A stretch of DNA of 64,000 nucleotides from Haematobacter genomosp. 1. Its GTDB lineage: Bacteria > Pseudomonadota > Alphaproteobacteria > Rhodobacterales > Rhodobacteraceae. The notes below the pieces were generated by a model. The model did not search any database, was not told the DNA's origin, and was given only the letters and a program-made list of their open reading frames with translations. Positions within the stretch are counted from its first letter, which is position 1; each line of letters starts with the position of its first letter. Positions 45,375 through 53,755 of the stretch are shown piece by piece. The stretch is from assembly GCF_002196855.1 (NCBI RefSeq), contig NZ_NIPW01000039.1:1-64000 (forward strand), written 5' to 3'. Made by a program: the position numbers and the translations under genes.

Positions 45375-47441
45375 TCAACCCGCTCCGCTCTCTTCCAGTA
45401 TTTCCAGGAAGGCCGCTCCGAACCGGTCGAGCTTCTGCGGGCCGAGATGACCCACCGCATCCAGATCGCGGAGCGTGCGGGGCCGCGCCTCCGCTATGCG
45501 GCGGAGTGCGCTGGCGGTCAGGCTGAGCGGCTTCTCCGTCCCGTCCTCGCCCCGGCCAAGCGTGCGTTGCACCTCCGCCAGCCGGTCGAAGACATCCGCC
45601 GCCCCGGTTCCGGCCAGCCTGCGCCGCTGGGGATGCACCGGCTCCGCGCGTTCATCGTTCAGCACGGCCAGAAAGGCAGGGCCATAGCTTTCGAGCTTCT
45701 TCGCGCCGACCCCGCTCACGCCCGCCATCTGATCCAGCGTGCGGGGACGGCGTTCGACCATCTCGATCAGCGTCTTGTCCGTGAAGACGACATAGGCAGG
45801 CACGCCCTGCGCCTCCGCCAGTGCCCGCCGCTTGGCCTTGAGTGCGGAGAGGAGCGGCGCGTCCTCCTCCGCGACCAGCGCCTTGGCCACGCTCTGCGGC
45901 CTTGCGCGGCGCAGAAGGTCGCGGCGGAGCATCACCGGTGCCTCTCCCCGCAGCACGGGGCGGGCGATCTCCGTCAGGCGCAGCGCACCATGGCGGGACG
46001 GATCGGGGCGCACCAGATCCCGGCCCATCATCTGGCGAAAGACCGCCCCCCAGCCCGCCGTGTCGAACTCCCGCCCGACGCCGAAGGTCGGCAGGGCGTC
46101 ATGCCCGCGCTCCCTGACCTTGGGGGTGGCGCGGCCTGTCAGGATGTCGGTCAGATGGCCCACGCCGAACCACTCACCGGTGCGCAGGATGGCGGAGAGG
46201 GCCTTGCGGACCGGCTCCGTGCCGTCGAACACCTCGGGCGGGGTTTCGCACAGGTCGCAGTTGCCGCAGGGTTCCGCGTCCTCACCGAAATAACCGAGCA
46301 GCACCTGCCGGCGGCAGCCGAGCGCCTCCGCCAGCCCGAGAAGCGCGTTCAGCCGGGCATGATCGGCGGCCTTGCGGTCATCCGGGGCGACGCCCTCGTC
46401 GATCTGCGTGCGGCGGAAGCGGATGTCGTCCTGTCCGAAAAGGGTCAGCGTCTCTGCCGGGGCGCCGTCGCGGCCCGCGCGCCCGATCTCCTGATAGTAC
46501 CCCTCAACGGACTTGGGCAGGTCGGCATGGGCGACCCAGCGGATGTCGGGCTTGTCGATCCCCATGCCGAAGGCGACCGTCGCCACGACGATCAGCCCGT
46601 CCTCCTGCTGAAAGCGCGTCTCCACCTCGCGCCGGTCCTCCGCCTCCATCCCGCCGTGGTAGTGGTAGGCGGGGTGGCCCGCCTCGCGCAGCGCGGCGGC
46701 CAGAGTTTCCGTCTTGGCGCGTGTGCCGCAATAGACGATCCCCGACAGGCCCCGCCGTGCCTCGGCAAAGGCGAGGATCTGGCGGCGCGGCTGGTCCTTG
46801 GGCTGGAAGGCGAGATGGATGTTCGGACGGTCGAAGCCCCGCAGGAATGTCTCCGGGCGCTCGCCGTCGAACAGGCGGGTGACGATCTCCTCCCGCGTCT
46901 CCTCATCCGCCGTCGCGGTGAAGGCGGCGAGCGGCACGCCGAGCCTGCGCCGCAACTCTCCGATCCGCAGGTAATCGGGGCGGAAATCGTGGCCCCACTG
47001 GCTCACGCAATGCGCCTCGTCCACCGCGATGAGCCGGGTGCCGATCCGCTGGAGCAGCGCGAAGGTATTGCTGGAGGCCAGCCGTTCCGGCGCCATGTAG
47101 AGCAGCTTCAGCCGTCCCTCGTCCAGCGCGGCAAAGACCTCCTCCGTCTCCTCCTCCGTATTGCCGGAGGTGAGCGCGCCCGCCTCTACCCCCGCGGCCC
47201 GGAGCGCGCGGACCTGATCCCTCATCAGCGCGATGAGCGGCGAGATGACGACCGTCACCCCCTCCCGGCAGAGCGCGGGAAGCTGAAAGCAGAGCGATTT
47301 GCCCCCGCCCGTCGGCATGATGGCGAGCGTGTTGCGCCCGGCCAGCACCGCCGCCACGATCTCCGCCTGCCCGGGGCGGAAGCTCGGGAATCCGAAGACG
47401 GAGGCGAGAACCGCCTCCGGTGAGGGCGCGGGTCCGGTCAT
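45375..47441 (-). CDS. recQ: ATP-dependent DNA helicase RecQ
   Basis: 688 residues. Walker A MPTGGGKSLCFQ near 40, DEAH in AVDEAHCVSQWGHDFRP, helicase C domain, zinc cluster (GNCDLC), and RQC followed by two HRDC-like modules near 520-600 and 635-685 rather than one. It starts two nucleotides after the YggT gene ends. Confidence 0.96.
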   Translation of the reverse strand: MTGPAPSPEAVLASVFGFPSFRPGQAEIVAAVLAGRNTLAIMPTGGGKSLCFQLPALCREGVTVVISPLIALMRDQVRALRAAGVEAGALTSGNTEEETEEVFAALDEGRLKLLYMAPERLASSNTFALLQRIGTRLIAVDEAHCVSQWGHDFRPDYLRIGELRRRLGVPLAAFTATADEETREEIVTRLFDGERPETFLRGFDRPNIHLAFQPKDQPRRQILAFAEARRGLSGIVYCGTRAKTETLAAALREAGHPAYHYHGGMEAEDRREVETRFQQEDGLIVVATVAFGMGIDKPDIRWVAHADLPKSVEGYYQEIGRAGRDGAPAETLTLFGQDDIRFRRTQIDEGVAPDDRKAADHARLNALLGLAEALGCRRQVLLGYFGEDAEPCGNCDLCETPPEVFDGTEPVRKALSAILRTGEWFGVGHLTDILTGRATPKVRERGHDALPTFGVGREFDTAGWGAVFRQMMGRDLVRPDPSRHGALRLTEIARPVLRGEAPVMLRRDLLRRARPQSVAKALVAEEDAPLLSALKAKRRALAEAQGVPAYVVFTDKTLIEMVERRPRTLDQMAGVSGVGAKKLESYGPAFLAVLNDERAEPVHPQRRRLAGTGAADVFDRLAEVQRTLGRGEDGTEKPLSLTASALRRIAEARPRTLRDLDAVGHLGPQKLDRFGAAFLEILEESGAG

Positions 47442-47442
47442 C

Positions 47443-47730
47443 TCAGTAGAAGGCGGAGGCGTTGTTCAGCAGGATGATCCTGAGCGCATAGATCGCCACC
47501 AGCACCACCAGCGGCGCGAGATCGAGCCCGCCCATCGCGGGCAGGATGGAGCGCACCCGCGAATAGACGGGCTCCAGCAACCGGTTCAACCCGTCCCAGA
47601 TGGAGGCGACCAGCGGCTGGCGCAGGTTCAGCACCTGAAAATTGATGAGCCAGCTCATGATCACGTGAGCGATGACGATGAACCAGACGATGTCGAGGAT
47701 CAGGAGCAGGATCTGGAGAAGCGAAACCAT
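47443..47730 (-). CDS. YggT family membrane protein
   Basis: 95 residues: two hydrophobic helices (about 1-25 and 70-92) with the YggT core SWLINFQVLN and NRLLEPVYSRVRSILPAMGGLDLAP. The start at 47730 gives the family length; upstream in-frame ATGs are less likely although no ribosome site is obvious. Upstream of recQ, divergent from the thioesterase. Linked to osmotic or division processes in other bacteria without a defined biochemical role. Confidence 0.87.
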   Translation of the reverse strand: MVSLLQILLLILDIVWFIVIAHVIMSWLINFQVLNLRQPLVASIWDGLNRLLEPVYSRVRSILPAMGGLDLAPLVVLVAIYALRIILLNNASAFY

Positions 47731-47845
47731 CGGGAAACCGGGTTGTGGCGTGAGAGACCAGAGGTAAAGCGCCAGCCCCCTGCGCGCAACCGCTTCCGCG
47801 ACGTTTCGCTTGACCGCGACGACCTGCCCCGGGCAAGCCTGCGCC

Positions 47846-48373
47846 ATGTATCCGCTCCGCCGCTTCACCTGCGAACTGCTCCGCGCCCGCCGCCAGCCCC
47901 GGCTTGCTCCCTATGACACGCATGTCTGCGACCTGCGGCTCATGCCCTGGGACATGGACCCGTGGCGGGAGCTGAACAACGGGCGGACGCTGACGCTTTA
48001 CGATATCGGGCGCATATCGCTGGCGCAGCGGACGGGAATGCTCGACGTGCTGCGCCGGAACCGCTGGGGGATCACCGTTGCGGGCAGCACGACGCGCTAC
48101 CGTCGCCGCGTGACCGTATTCCAGAAGGTGGAGATGCGGAGCAGGTTCCTCGGCTGGGACGAGCGGTTCTTCTACATCGAGCAGAGCATGTGGCGCGAGG
48201 GCGACTGCACCAGCGGCGTGCTGATCCGTGGCGCGCTGCTGGGGGGCGGCAAGCTGCTCCCGCCCGCGTCGTTCATCGCTGAAACCGGCTGGCCCGCACC
48301 GCCGCCGCTGCCCGACTGGGTGCTGGCCTGGGGCAAGGCGGATGCCACGCGGCCTTGGCCGCCGCAGATCTGA
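47846..48373 (+). CDS. Hotdog-fold thioesterase family protein
   Basis: 175 residues with a thioesterase-like hotdog domain: MDMDPWRELNNGRTLTLYDIGRISLAQRTG, whose Asn-Asn-Gly replaces the usual HVNN-type pattern, then a beta-sheet with VTVFQKVEMRSRFLGWDERFFYIEQ. The family is usually annotated acyl-CoA thioesterase or Them6-like. Substrate unknown. Confidence 0.78.
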   Translation: MYPLRRFTCELLRARRQPRLAPYDTHVCDLRLMPWDMDPWRELNNGRTLTLYDIGRISLAQRTGMLDVLRRNRWGITVAGSTTRYRRRVTVFQKVEMRSRFLGWDERFFYIEQSMWREGDCTSGVLIRGALLGGGKLLPPASFIAETGWPAPPPLPDWVLAWGKADATRPWPPQI

Positions 48374-49135
48374 TCTCTCCTGCCAGCGGCGCTTGCCGCC
48401 CCGCCCTTCGGAGAGGTGAGCGGGCGGTTTCGCCGGAAGCGGCCAGTCCCGCGGTGGCTGCCCTGATCGCAGAAAGGGGGGCCTGACAGGCCGGCCCAGT
48501 GTTCTGGAGTCCCGTCCTGTAGTCCCTCCTGTAATCCCATCGCCTTTCCGGCTCCTTTTGAGGGTGTCGTCCGTGCCCCTGCGTTCACGAATGAGGCGGC
48601 TGCCCGTTTTATCGCTCGGCTGGAGGCCGCGGCGGCGCAAGGCATCCTCATCACGATTGCAATGGTCGTCTGCCCGATCCTTTGTCCGGCCGTTTGCCCC
48701 TCATCTGTCATAGGCACTGCCCGGCCGCTCGTCCGACCGGCTGATTTCGCAGCCTGCTGGAAAAGCATTCCGGGGTTGCCCTGGGGCGGCGATCTCCCCA
48801 CACCGTTGAAGACCACCGCAAACCGCGAGTTGGCTCGGGGCCGGGCCGATTTTCCGGCGTTCAGCGCAAGCCCGGGCAGGGGGCCGACTTTTCGGTAGCC
48901 TGCCAAAGGCTGACCGGCGGGTTTTGCCCTCGGACGTGGCGAAATGCCCATGACCGCCCGGTCGGCATGGTAGCCGCTCCGGGTCTGATGTCCGGTGTCC
49001 GCGCCGAAAGCACCGCGCCCCCGCATCTTCTCGGACTGCCCTGCAAGGTCTCCGGCCTTGCGATCCTGCGGGGGCCGGGTCTAATGCCGCGGGCTCGTTC
49101 CTTTCGAGCGGACCATCGGGCGACGGGAGCGGAAT
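48374..49135. other. Long intergenic region with no recognisable gene
   Basis: 762 nt between the thioesterase and the MFS gene. Short frames exist on both strands but lack recognisable domains and ribosome sites. Small hairpins (for example GGCCT-GAC-AGGCC at 48480-48492) are present. A promoter for the next gene lies at its right end. Confidence 0.6.
49058..49085 (+). promoter_or_regulatory. Putative promoter of the UMF1-type MFS gene
   Basis: TTGCGA (49058-49063), 16-nt spacer, TCTAAT (49080-49085), about 50 nt before the TTG start. Confidence 0.35.
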
Positions 49136-50488
49136 TTGCCGAAAATCACAGACGATGCGGCGGCCAAGCGGCGCATCTGGGGCTGGTTCTTCTTCGACTG
49201 GGCAAGCCAGCCCTACGCGACGCTGCTGCTGACCTTCATCTTCGCACCCTATATCGCGTCGCTGCTGGGTGACGGAACGCAGGCGCAGGCGGTCTGGGGG
49301 TTCGGCGTGGGCTTGGCCGGGGTGGTCATCGCGCTGCTGGCGCCCGTGCTCGGTGCGGTTGCTGACAGGGGCGGGCGGCGGATCGGCTGGGTCGCGGCGT
49401 TCTCGGTCCTTTATGTGCTGGGAGCGGCGGGCCTGTGGTTCGCGGCGCCGGGGGCCCCGCATCTGACCTTCGTGCTGATGTCCTTTGGCCTCGGTCTGAT
49501 CGGGATGGAGCTGGCCACGATCTTTACCAATGCCATGCTGCCCGACCTCGGTACGCGGGAGCAGATCGGGCGGCTCTCCGGCTCGGGCTGGGCATTCGGC
49601 TATGTCGGCGGGGTTTTCGCGCTGATCCTGATGCTCGCCTTCTTCGCGGAGGGTGAGGAGGGCAGAACCCTCATCGGCCTTCCGCCCGCCCTTGGGCTGG
49701 ATCCCGTGATGCGGGAGGGGACGCGCTTCGTCGGCCCCTTCACGGCGCTGTGGTATGTGATCTTCATGGTGCCGTTCTTCCTCTGGGTGCGGGAGCCGAC
49801 GCGCGCTCCGGGCCCGGGTTTCAGCGGGACGTTGACAGAGGCGGTGGGCGATCTGCGCCGCACGCTTCGCCGCTTGCCGGAGCGCCGGGGCATGCTGGCC
49901 TTCCTGCTGTCCTCCATGTTCTACCGCGACGCGCTGAACGGCTTTTACGTCTTCGGCGGGGTCTATGCGGTGGGCGTGCTGGGCTGGCCGGTGCAGTTCG
50001 TGGGGATTTTCGGCATCCTCGCCGCGATCTTCGGTGCGGTCTTTGCATGGGCCGGTGGGCTTGCGGACAGCCGTTACGGGCCAAAGCCTGTGATCGTGGT
50101 TGCTCTCCTCCTGCTGATCGTGGTCGGGATGGCGGTGATGAGCATTTCGCGGAAAAGCGTGCTGGGCCTGAGCGTGGGGCCGGGGTCTTCCGTGCCGGAC
50201 ATGGCCTTCTTCCTTGTCGGCTGCATCATCGGTGCGGCGGGCGGCGCGCTGCAATCGGCCAGTCGCACCATGATGGTCCGGCAGGCGGAGACGGGGCGGA
50301 TGACCGAAGCCTTCGGGCTTTACGCGCTCACCGGCAAGGCAACGGCGTTTATTGCGCCGCTTGCCATCGGAATCGTCACGGCGATGAGCGGAAGCCAGCA
50401 GATCGGCATCCTTCCCGTTATCGTGCTTTTCCTGATGGGATTTCTGCTGCTACTCTGGGTCGATCCCGAAGGTGAGCAGACGGTTTGA
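49136..50488 (+). CDS. MFS transporter of the UMF1/Atg22 family
   Basis: 450 residues, 12 helices. The N-terminus WGWFFFDWASQPYATLLLTFIF and a cytoplasmic loop with GRRIGW match the Atg22/UMF1 group, which includes vacuolar amino-acid effluxers. The start is TTG at 49136, with GGGAGCGGAA upstream. Substrate unknown. Its stop overlaps the mepA start. Confidence 0.85.
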   Translation: MPKITDDAAAKRRIWGWFFFDWASQPYATLLLTFIFAPYIASLLGDGTQAQAVWGFGVGLAGVVIALLAPVLGAVADRGGRRIGWVAAFSVLYVLGAAGLWFAAPGAPHLTFVLMSFGLGLIGMELATIFTNAMLPDLGTREQIGRLSGSGWAFGYVGGVFALILMLAFFAEGEEGRTLIGLPPALGLDPVMREGTRFVGPFTALWYVIFMVPFFLWVREPTRAPGPGFSGTLTEAVGDLRRTLRRLPERRGMLAFLLSSMFYRDALNGFYVFGGVYAVGVLGWPVQFVGIFGILAAIFGAVFAWAGGLADSRYGPKPVIVVALLLLIVVGMAVMSISRKSVLGLSVGPGSSVPDMAFFLVGCIIGAAGGALQSASRTMMVRQAETGRMTEAFGLYALTGKATAFIAPLAIGIVTAMSGSQQIGILPVIVLFLMGFLLLLWVDPEGEQTV

Positions 50489-51381
50489 AATCCACGATCA
50501 GAGCCTTGGTGTTTTGCGTGCTGGCGGCCCTTGCGGCTTCGCCTGCCGTTGCGGAACAGAAAGCTTACCAGTTTTTCGGGGCTGCGGCGCGCCCTTCCGC
50601 GCAGGTGCCGACGCCGATCGGCAGCTATGCCAAGGGTTGTGCGGCGGGGCTGGTGCCGCTGCCGGAAACCGGGCCGACATGGCAGGCGATGCGGCTTTCC
50701 CGGAACCGCTACTGGGGCCAGCCGGAGATGATCCGCTTCTTGCAGGAGTTGTCTGCCGCGGCGACGCAGGTGGGCTGGGCCGGCCTCTATATCGGCGACA
50801 TCAGCCAGCCAAGGGGCGGGCCTATGACCTCTGGTCACGCCTCGCATCAGATCGGTCTGGATGCCGACATCTGGATGCTGCCGCCCTCCCGCCTGACGCT
50901 GAGCCAGACGGAGCGGGAGAAGATCAGTTCGATTTCCGTCCGCACGGAGGATCAGAAGCGGGTGAACGGGAATTTCACGCCCGCCCATGCGGCGCTGCTG
51001 CGCGCGGCGGCGTCCGACCCGCGGGTGGACCGGGTCTTTGTCGCGGCGGCGGTGAAGATCGAGATGTGCCGCACCGCGAAACGGTCGGATGCGGCATGGC
51101 TCCAGAAGATCCGGCCCATCGCCGGACACAACACGCATTTCCACGTGCGGCTGAAATGCCCGCGTGGGTCGCGCGCCTGCGTGACGCAGACGCCAACGGT
51201 CGACGAGCTGTCCAAGGGGGGGAGCGGCTGCGACGAGACGTTGGCATGGTGGGTGACGGACTACCTGAACCCGCCAAAGCCCAAACCGGGCGAAAAGCCC
51301 GCCTCGCGTCCGCGCGGTCCCCGTGATTTCACAATGGCAGACCTCCCCGCCCAATGCTCAAACGTTCTGGCATCGCGCTGA
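50485..51381 (+). CDS. mepA: Penicillin-insensitive murein endopeptidase MepA
   Basis: 298 residues, with a signal peptide (1-23, cut after AVA). LAS/MepA zinc peptidase motifs SGHASHQIGLDADIW (zinc His and Asp) and GHNTHFHVRL. It cleaves D-Ala-mDAP crosslinks in peptidoglycan in the periplasm. The start is TTG at 50485, overlapping the MFS stop. Its last 28 bases overlap the phytase-like gene. Confidence 0.93.
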   Translation: MKSTIRALVFCVLAALAASPAVAEQKAYQFFGAAARPSAQVPTPIGSYAKGCAAGLVPLPETGPTWQAMRLSRNRYWGQPEMIRFLQELSAAATQVGWAGLYIGDISQPRGGPMTSGHASHQIGLDADIWMLPPSRLTLSQTEREKISSISVRTEDQKRVNGNFTPAHAALLRAAASDPRVDRVFVAAAVKIEMCRTAKRSDAAWLQKIRPIAGHNTHFHVRLKCPRGSRACVTQTPTVDELSKGGSGCDETLAWWVTDYLNPPKPKPGEKPASRPRGPRDFTMADLPAQCSNVLASR

Positions 51382-52265
51382 TCGCAGCGCTTCTCATCGC
51401 TCCTTCCGTGCTGGCTGAATCGGTCACCAGCCGGTTGGATTTTGTCGGCAGCTTCCGCTGGCGGGTGGAGGATCCGGCTTTCGGCGGCTTCTCCGCCATC
51501 GAGGTGAAGGACGACGGACTGGGGTTTTACGCGCTCTCCGACCGGTCCTCGCTCGTGGAGGGGCGGTTCGTGCGGGACGAGAGGGGGCGGATCACCGCCA
51601 TCGCCTCCGGCCCGGCGAAGCCGCTCACCCTGAAGGGCGGCAAGCCCGCGGAGCTGGATGCGGAGGGGCTGGCGCTTAGCCCGGATGGTGCTTTGTGGAT
51701 ATCGGAGGAAACCCGCCACCGGGTCTATGGCTCCCCCACGCCGGGGCAGGAGCTTGTGCCGTTGCCGCCGGTTCCGGGGAGCGAGAAGCTCATCCGCAAC
51801 CAGAGCTTCGAGGGGCTGGCGATGGACGGGAAGGGCGCGCTCTACACCTTCCCGGAAAATCCGCAGAGTGACAGCGAACTCCCCGTCTATCGCTTCAAGG
51901 ACGGCAAGTGGACCATCCCTTACACGCTCCGCCACGACCCGGAATGGCTGGCCGTCGGGGCCGATTTCGGCCCGGACGGGCGGCTCTACCTGCTGGAGCG
52001 CGGCTTCGGGCGGCTTTCCGGTTTCCGCTCCCGCATCCGGTCCTTCGCCATCACCGACATCTCCGCCGGGGACGAACAGGTGCTGTTGCAGACGCCGTTC
52101 CGCCAATACGGCAATCTGGAGGGGCTGTCGGTCTGGGAGGACGGAGAGGGCTATCTCGTCTTCACGATGATTTCCGACGACAACTTCCTGCCGTTGCTGC
52201 TGCATACGGACATCGTGGAATACCGCTCGCGCGAGGCGCTTGATCGCCACGCCTCAAGGGAGTAA
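51354..52265 (+). CDS. Secreted phytase-like esterase family protein
   Basis: 303 residues with a signal peptide (1-21). The beta-propeller domain of the esterase-like phytase family is recognisable: FGGFSAIEVKDDGLGFYALSDR, ELDAEGLALSPDGALWISEE, NQSFEGLAMD and GNLEGLSVW. No active-site His/Arg of classical phytases is evident, so phosphatase activity is not assured. Exported to the periplasm, coupled to mepA. Confidence 0.82.
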   Translation: MLKRSGIALIAALLIAPSVLAESVTSRLDFVGSFRWRVEDPAFGGFSAIEVKDDGLGFYALSDRSSLVEGRFVRDERGRITAIASGPAKPLTLKGGKPAELDAEGLALSPDGALWISEETRHRVYGSPTPGQELVPLPPVPGSEKLIRNQSFEGLAMDGKGALYTFPENPQSDSELPVYRFKDGKWTIPYTLRHDPEWLAVGADFGPDGRLYLLERGFGRLSGFRSRIRSFAITDISAGDEQVLLQTPFRQYGNLEGLSVWEDGEGYLVFTMISDDNFLPLLLHTDIVEYRSREALDRHASRE

Positions 52266-52327
52266 GGGCAGGCGTCCGCAAGGTTGCGGGCCAAGTCTCC
52301 GCTACCTTGCCAAAACGGAAACCCGAC

Positions 52328-52951
52328 ATGCGCTCCTCGCTGCTTCCTGGCATCATTGCCATGGCCACCGTCGTCGTGGCCTCCAATATCCTCGTTCAGT
52401 TCCTGTTCGGCCAGTGGCTGACCTGGGGCGCCTTCACCTATCCGCTGGCGTTTTTCGTCAACGAAGTGGTCAACCGGCTTCAGGGGCTGACCGCCGCCCG
52501 CAAGGTCGTGTTCTGGGGGCTGGTGACGGGCATTCTCTGTTCCTTCATCGGCACGCAAATCCCCGGGGAGTTCGGCCCGCTCGTCACGCTCCGCGTGGCC
52601 ATCGGTTCTGCGGTGGCCTTTCTGTGCGGACAACTTCTGGATGCAAAGATCTTTGACCGGATGCGGCATCAGGCATGGTGGCGGCCACCGTTCGTCTCCT
52701 CCCTGCTCGCCTCTTCGCTGGACACGCTGCTGTTCTTCTCCATCGCCTTTTCGGGTTGGTTCGTCGCGATCGAACCCTCCAACGACGTGAGCTGGGCCAG
52801 CGAAATCCTGCCGCTTCTGGGGGTTGGCCCGATGGTTCCGTTGTGGGTTTCGCTCGGTTTCGCCGATTGGCTTGTAAAAATTGCCCTTTCTTTGATCGTA
52901 CTGATGCCTTTTCGGGCAATCGTCCGCCGCTACGCTGCAGGGACTGCATGA
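52328..52951 (+). CDS. Queuosine precursor transporter (YhhQ/DUF165)
   Basis: 207 residues, about six helices. TYPLAFFVNEVVNRLQG near residue 40 and SLDTLLFFSIAFSG are conserved in the QPT/YhhQ family that imports preQ0/preQ1 for tRNA queuosine synthesis. I prefer ATG 52328 (GGAAA upstream); TTG at 52307 would add seven residues. It directly precedes the leader ORF/arfB region. Confidence 0.86.
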   Translation: MRSSLLPGIIAMATVVVASNILVQFLFGQWLTWGAFTYPLAFFVNEVVNRLQGLTAARKVVFWGLVTGILCSFIGTQIPGEFGPLVTLRVAIGSAVAFLCGQLLDAKIFDRMRHQAWWRPPFVSSLLASSLDTLLFFSIAFSGWFVAIEPSNDVSWASEILPLLGVGPMVPLWVSLGFADWLVKIALSLIVLMPFRAIVRRYAAGTA

Positions 52952-53005
52952 TTTCTGTGGACAAATTTTCCGGCTGTGCCACGTTGATCTTCAACGGCAA
53001 CAGCG

Positions 53006-53015
53006 AAAGGAGGTG
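53006..53015 (+). promoter_or_regulatory. Unusually perfect ribosome binding site of the arfB leader ORF
   Basis: AAAGGAGGTG, within the longer GAAAGGAGGTGGTCC, is complementary to nearly the whole 3' tail of 16S rRNA. It sits seven nucleotides before GTG 53021, much stronger than the sites of the surrounding genes. Confidence 0.75.
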
Positions 53016-53020
53016 GTCCA

Positions 53021-53077
53021 GTGTCTAGAGTGATATTGGAGAGAGGTGTCGGGACAGTCAGGGGGGCCGTGATCTGA
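53021..53077 (+). CDS. Putative 18-residue leader peptide upstream of arfB
   Basis: GTG start, 18 codons (MSRVILERGVGTVRGAVI) and TGA at 53075. The very strong ribosome site makes initiation plausible despite the size. It is followed by two mutually exclusive hairpins and a terminator-like stem before arfB, as in ribosome-sensing attenuators. Not recognised from any family; it may instead be part of a small RNA. Confidence 0.5.
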   Translation: MSRVILERGVGTVRGAVI

Positions 53078-53112
53078 AGGCAACCCTTCAGGTTGTAATC
53101 CCTGATTGGGTT
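53074..53112 (+). promoter_or_regulatory. Alternative hairpins overlapping the leader ORF stop
   Basis: CTGAAGG (53074-53080, includes the TGA) pairs with CCTTCAG (53085-53091). The competing pair CAACC (53081-53085) with GGTTG (53091-53095) excludes it. A third stem is AATCC with GGGTT (53097-53112). Confidence 0.55.
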
Positions 53113-53146
53113 CGGTCCTAACTGGCCCATCTCCGTAGATCTCGCT

Positions 53147-53171
53147 GGGGCCGCCCTTTTCGGGTGGCCCC
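53147..53171 (+). terminator. Terminator-like hairpin just upstream of arfB
   Basis: GGGGCCGCCC (53147-53156) pairs with GGGTGGCCCC (53162-53171), one G-U pair, around TTTTC. The following TGTCAGTTTATC is only weakly U-rich. GGCCC at 53124-53128 could pair with its left arm as an anti-terminator. It ends 17 nt before the arfB ATG. Confidence 0.55.
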
Positions 53172-53188
53172 TGTCAGTTTATCGAAAA

Positions 53189-53611
53189 ATGCTTCGCATC
53201 ACCGATCATATCGTCCTCGCCGACTGGGAGATGACCGAGACCTTCTCCCGTGCCTCCGGCCCGGGCGGGCAGAATGTCAACAAGGTCTCCACCGCCGTCG
53301 ATCTCCGCTTCGAGGCGGAGCGCAGTCCGCATCTTTCGCCGGAGGTGAAGGCGCGGCTCCGCAGGCTTGCGGGGCGGCGCTGGACGGCGGATGGCGCCGT
53401 GCTCATCCGGGCGGAGGAGACGCGGAGCCAGGCGCGCAACCGGGAAATCGCGCGGGAGCGTCTGGCGGAACTGATTCGCGCGGCCCTGGTGCCCCGCAAG
53501 CGCCGGATCGCCACGCGCCCGACACTCGGCAGTCAGCGGCGGCGTCTGGAGGGCAAGGCGCACCGCAGCACCGTGAAGTCGCTCCGCAACAGCCCCGATG
53601 CCGAAGATTGA
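53189..53611 (+). CDS. arfB: Alternative ribosome-rescue factor B (peptidyl-tRNA hydrolase ArfB/YaeJ)
   Basis: 140 residues, the usual size. GGQ motif in SGPGGQNVNKVST (about 24-34), the codon-independent release-factor domain, and a basic Arg/Lys-rich C-terminal tail for the empty mRNA channel. It frees ribosomes stalled on non-stop mRNA. No Shine-Dalgarno precedes the ATG at 53189; the hairpin 17 nt upstream may govern its expression. Confidence 0.94.
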   Translation: MLRITDHIVLADWEMTETFSRASGPGGQNVNKVSTAVDLRFEAERSPHLSPEVKARLRRLAGRRWTADGAVLIRAEETRSQARNREIARERLAELIRAALVPRKRRIATRPTLGSQRRRLEGKAHRSTVKSLRNSPDAED

Positions 53612-53755
53612 GCATCTGGCATCCCTGCGCACAACAGCCCATATTATGGGCGAATGCCTGTTGTTATCTTTGTTTCGCCTTACTTGAGAAAGTGGAGCTT
53701 TCCCTAACCGCGCCGAGCTTTCAGTATCGGGATCGAGCAGAAAAAGAAGAAACCC

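Noticed and set aside
44022-47423. A 1133-residue frame antisense to the OYE and recQ genes
   Set aside because: Shadow frame spanning two genuine minus-strand genes and their spacer.
48662-48898. Short plus-strand frame in the 762-nt spacer
   Set aside because: Cys/Pro-rich, no ribosome site, no family resemblance; competing frames on the other strand look equally good.
53081-53180. tRNA-like gene (GTTCGG after a hairpin)
   Set aside because: No acceptor stem, anticodon arm or CCA-compatible ends can be drawn; the hairpins fit a leader better.
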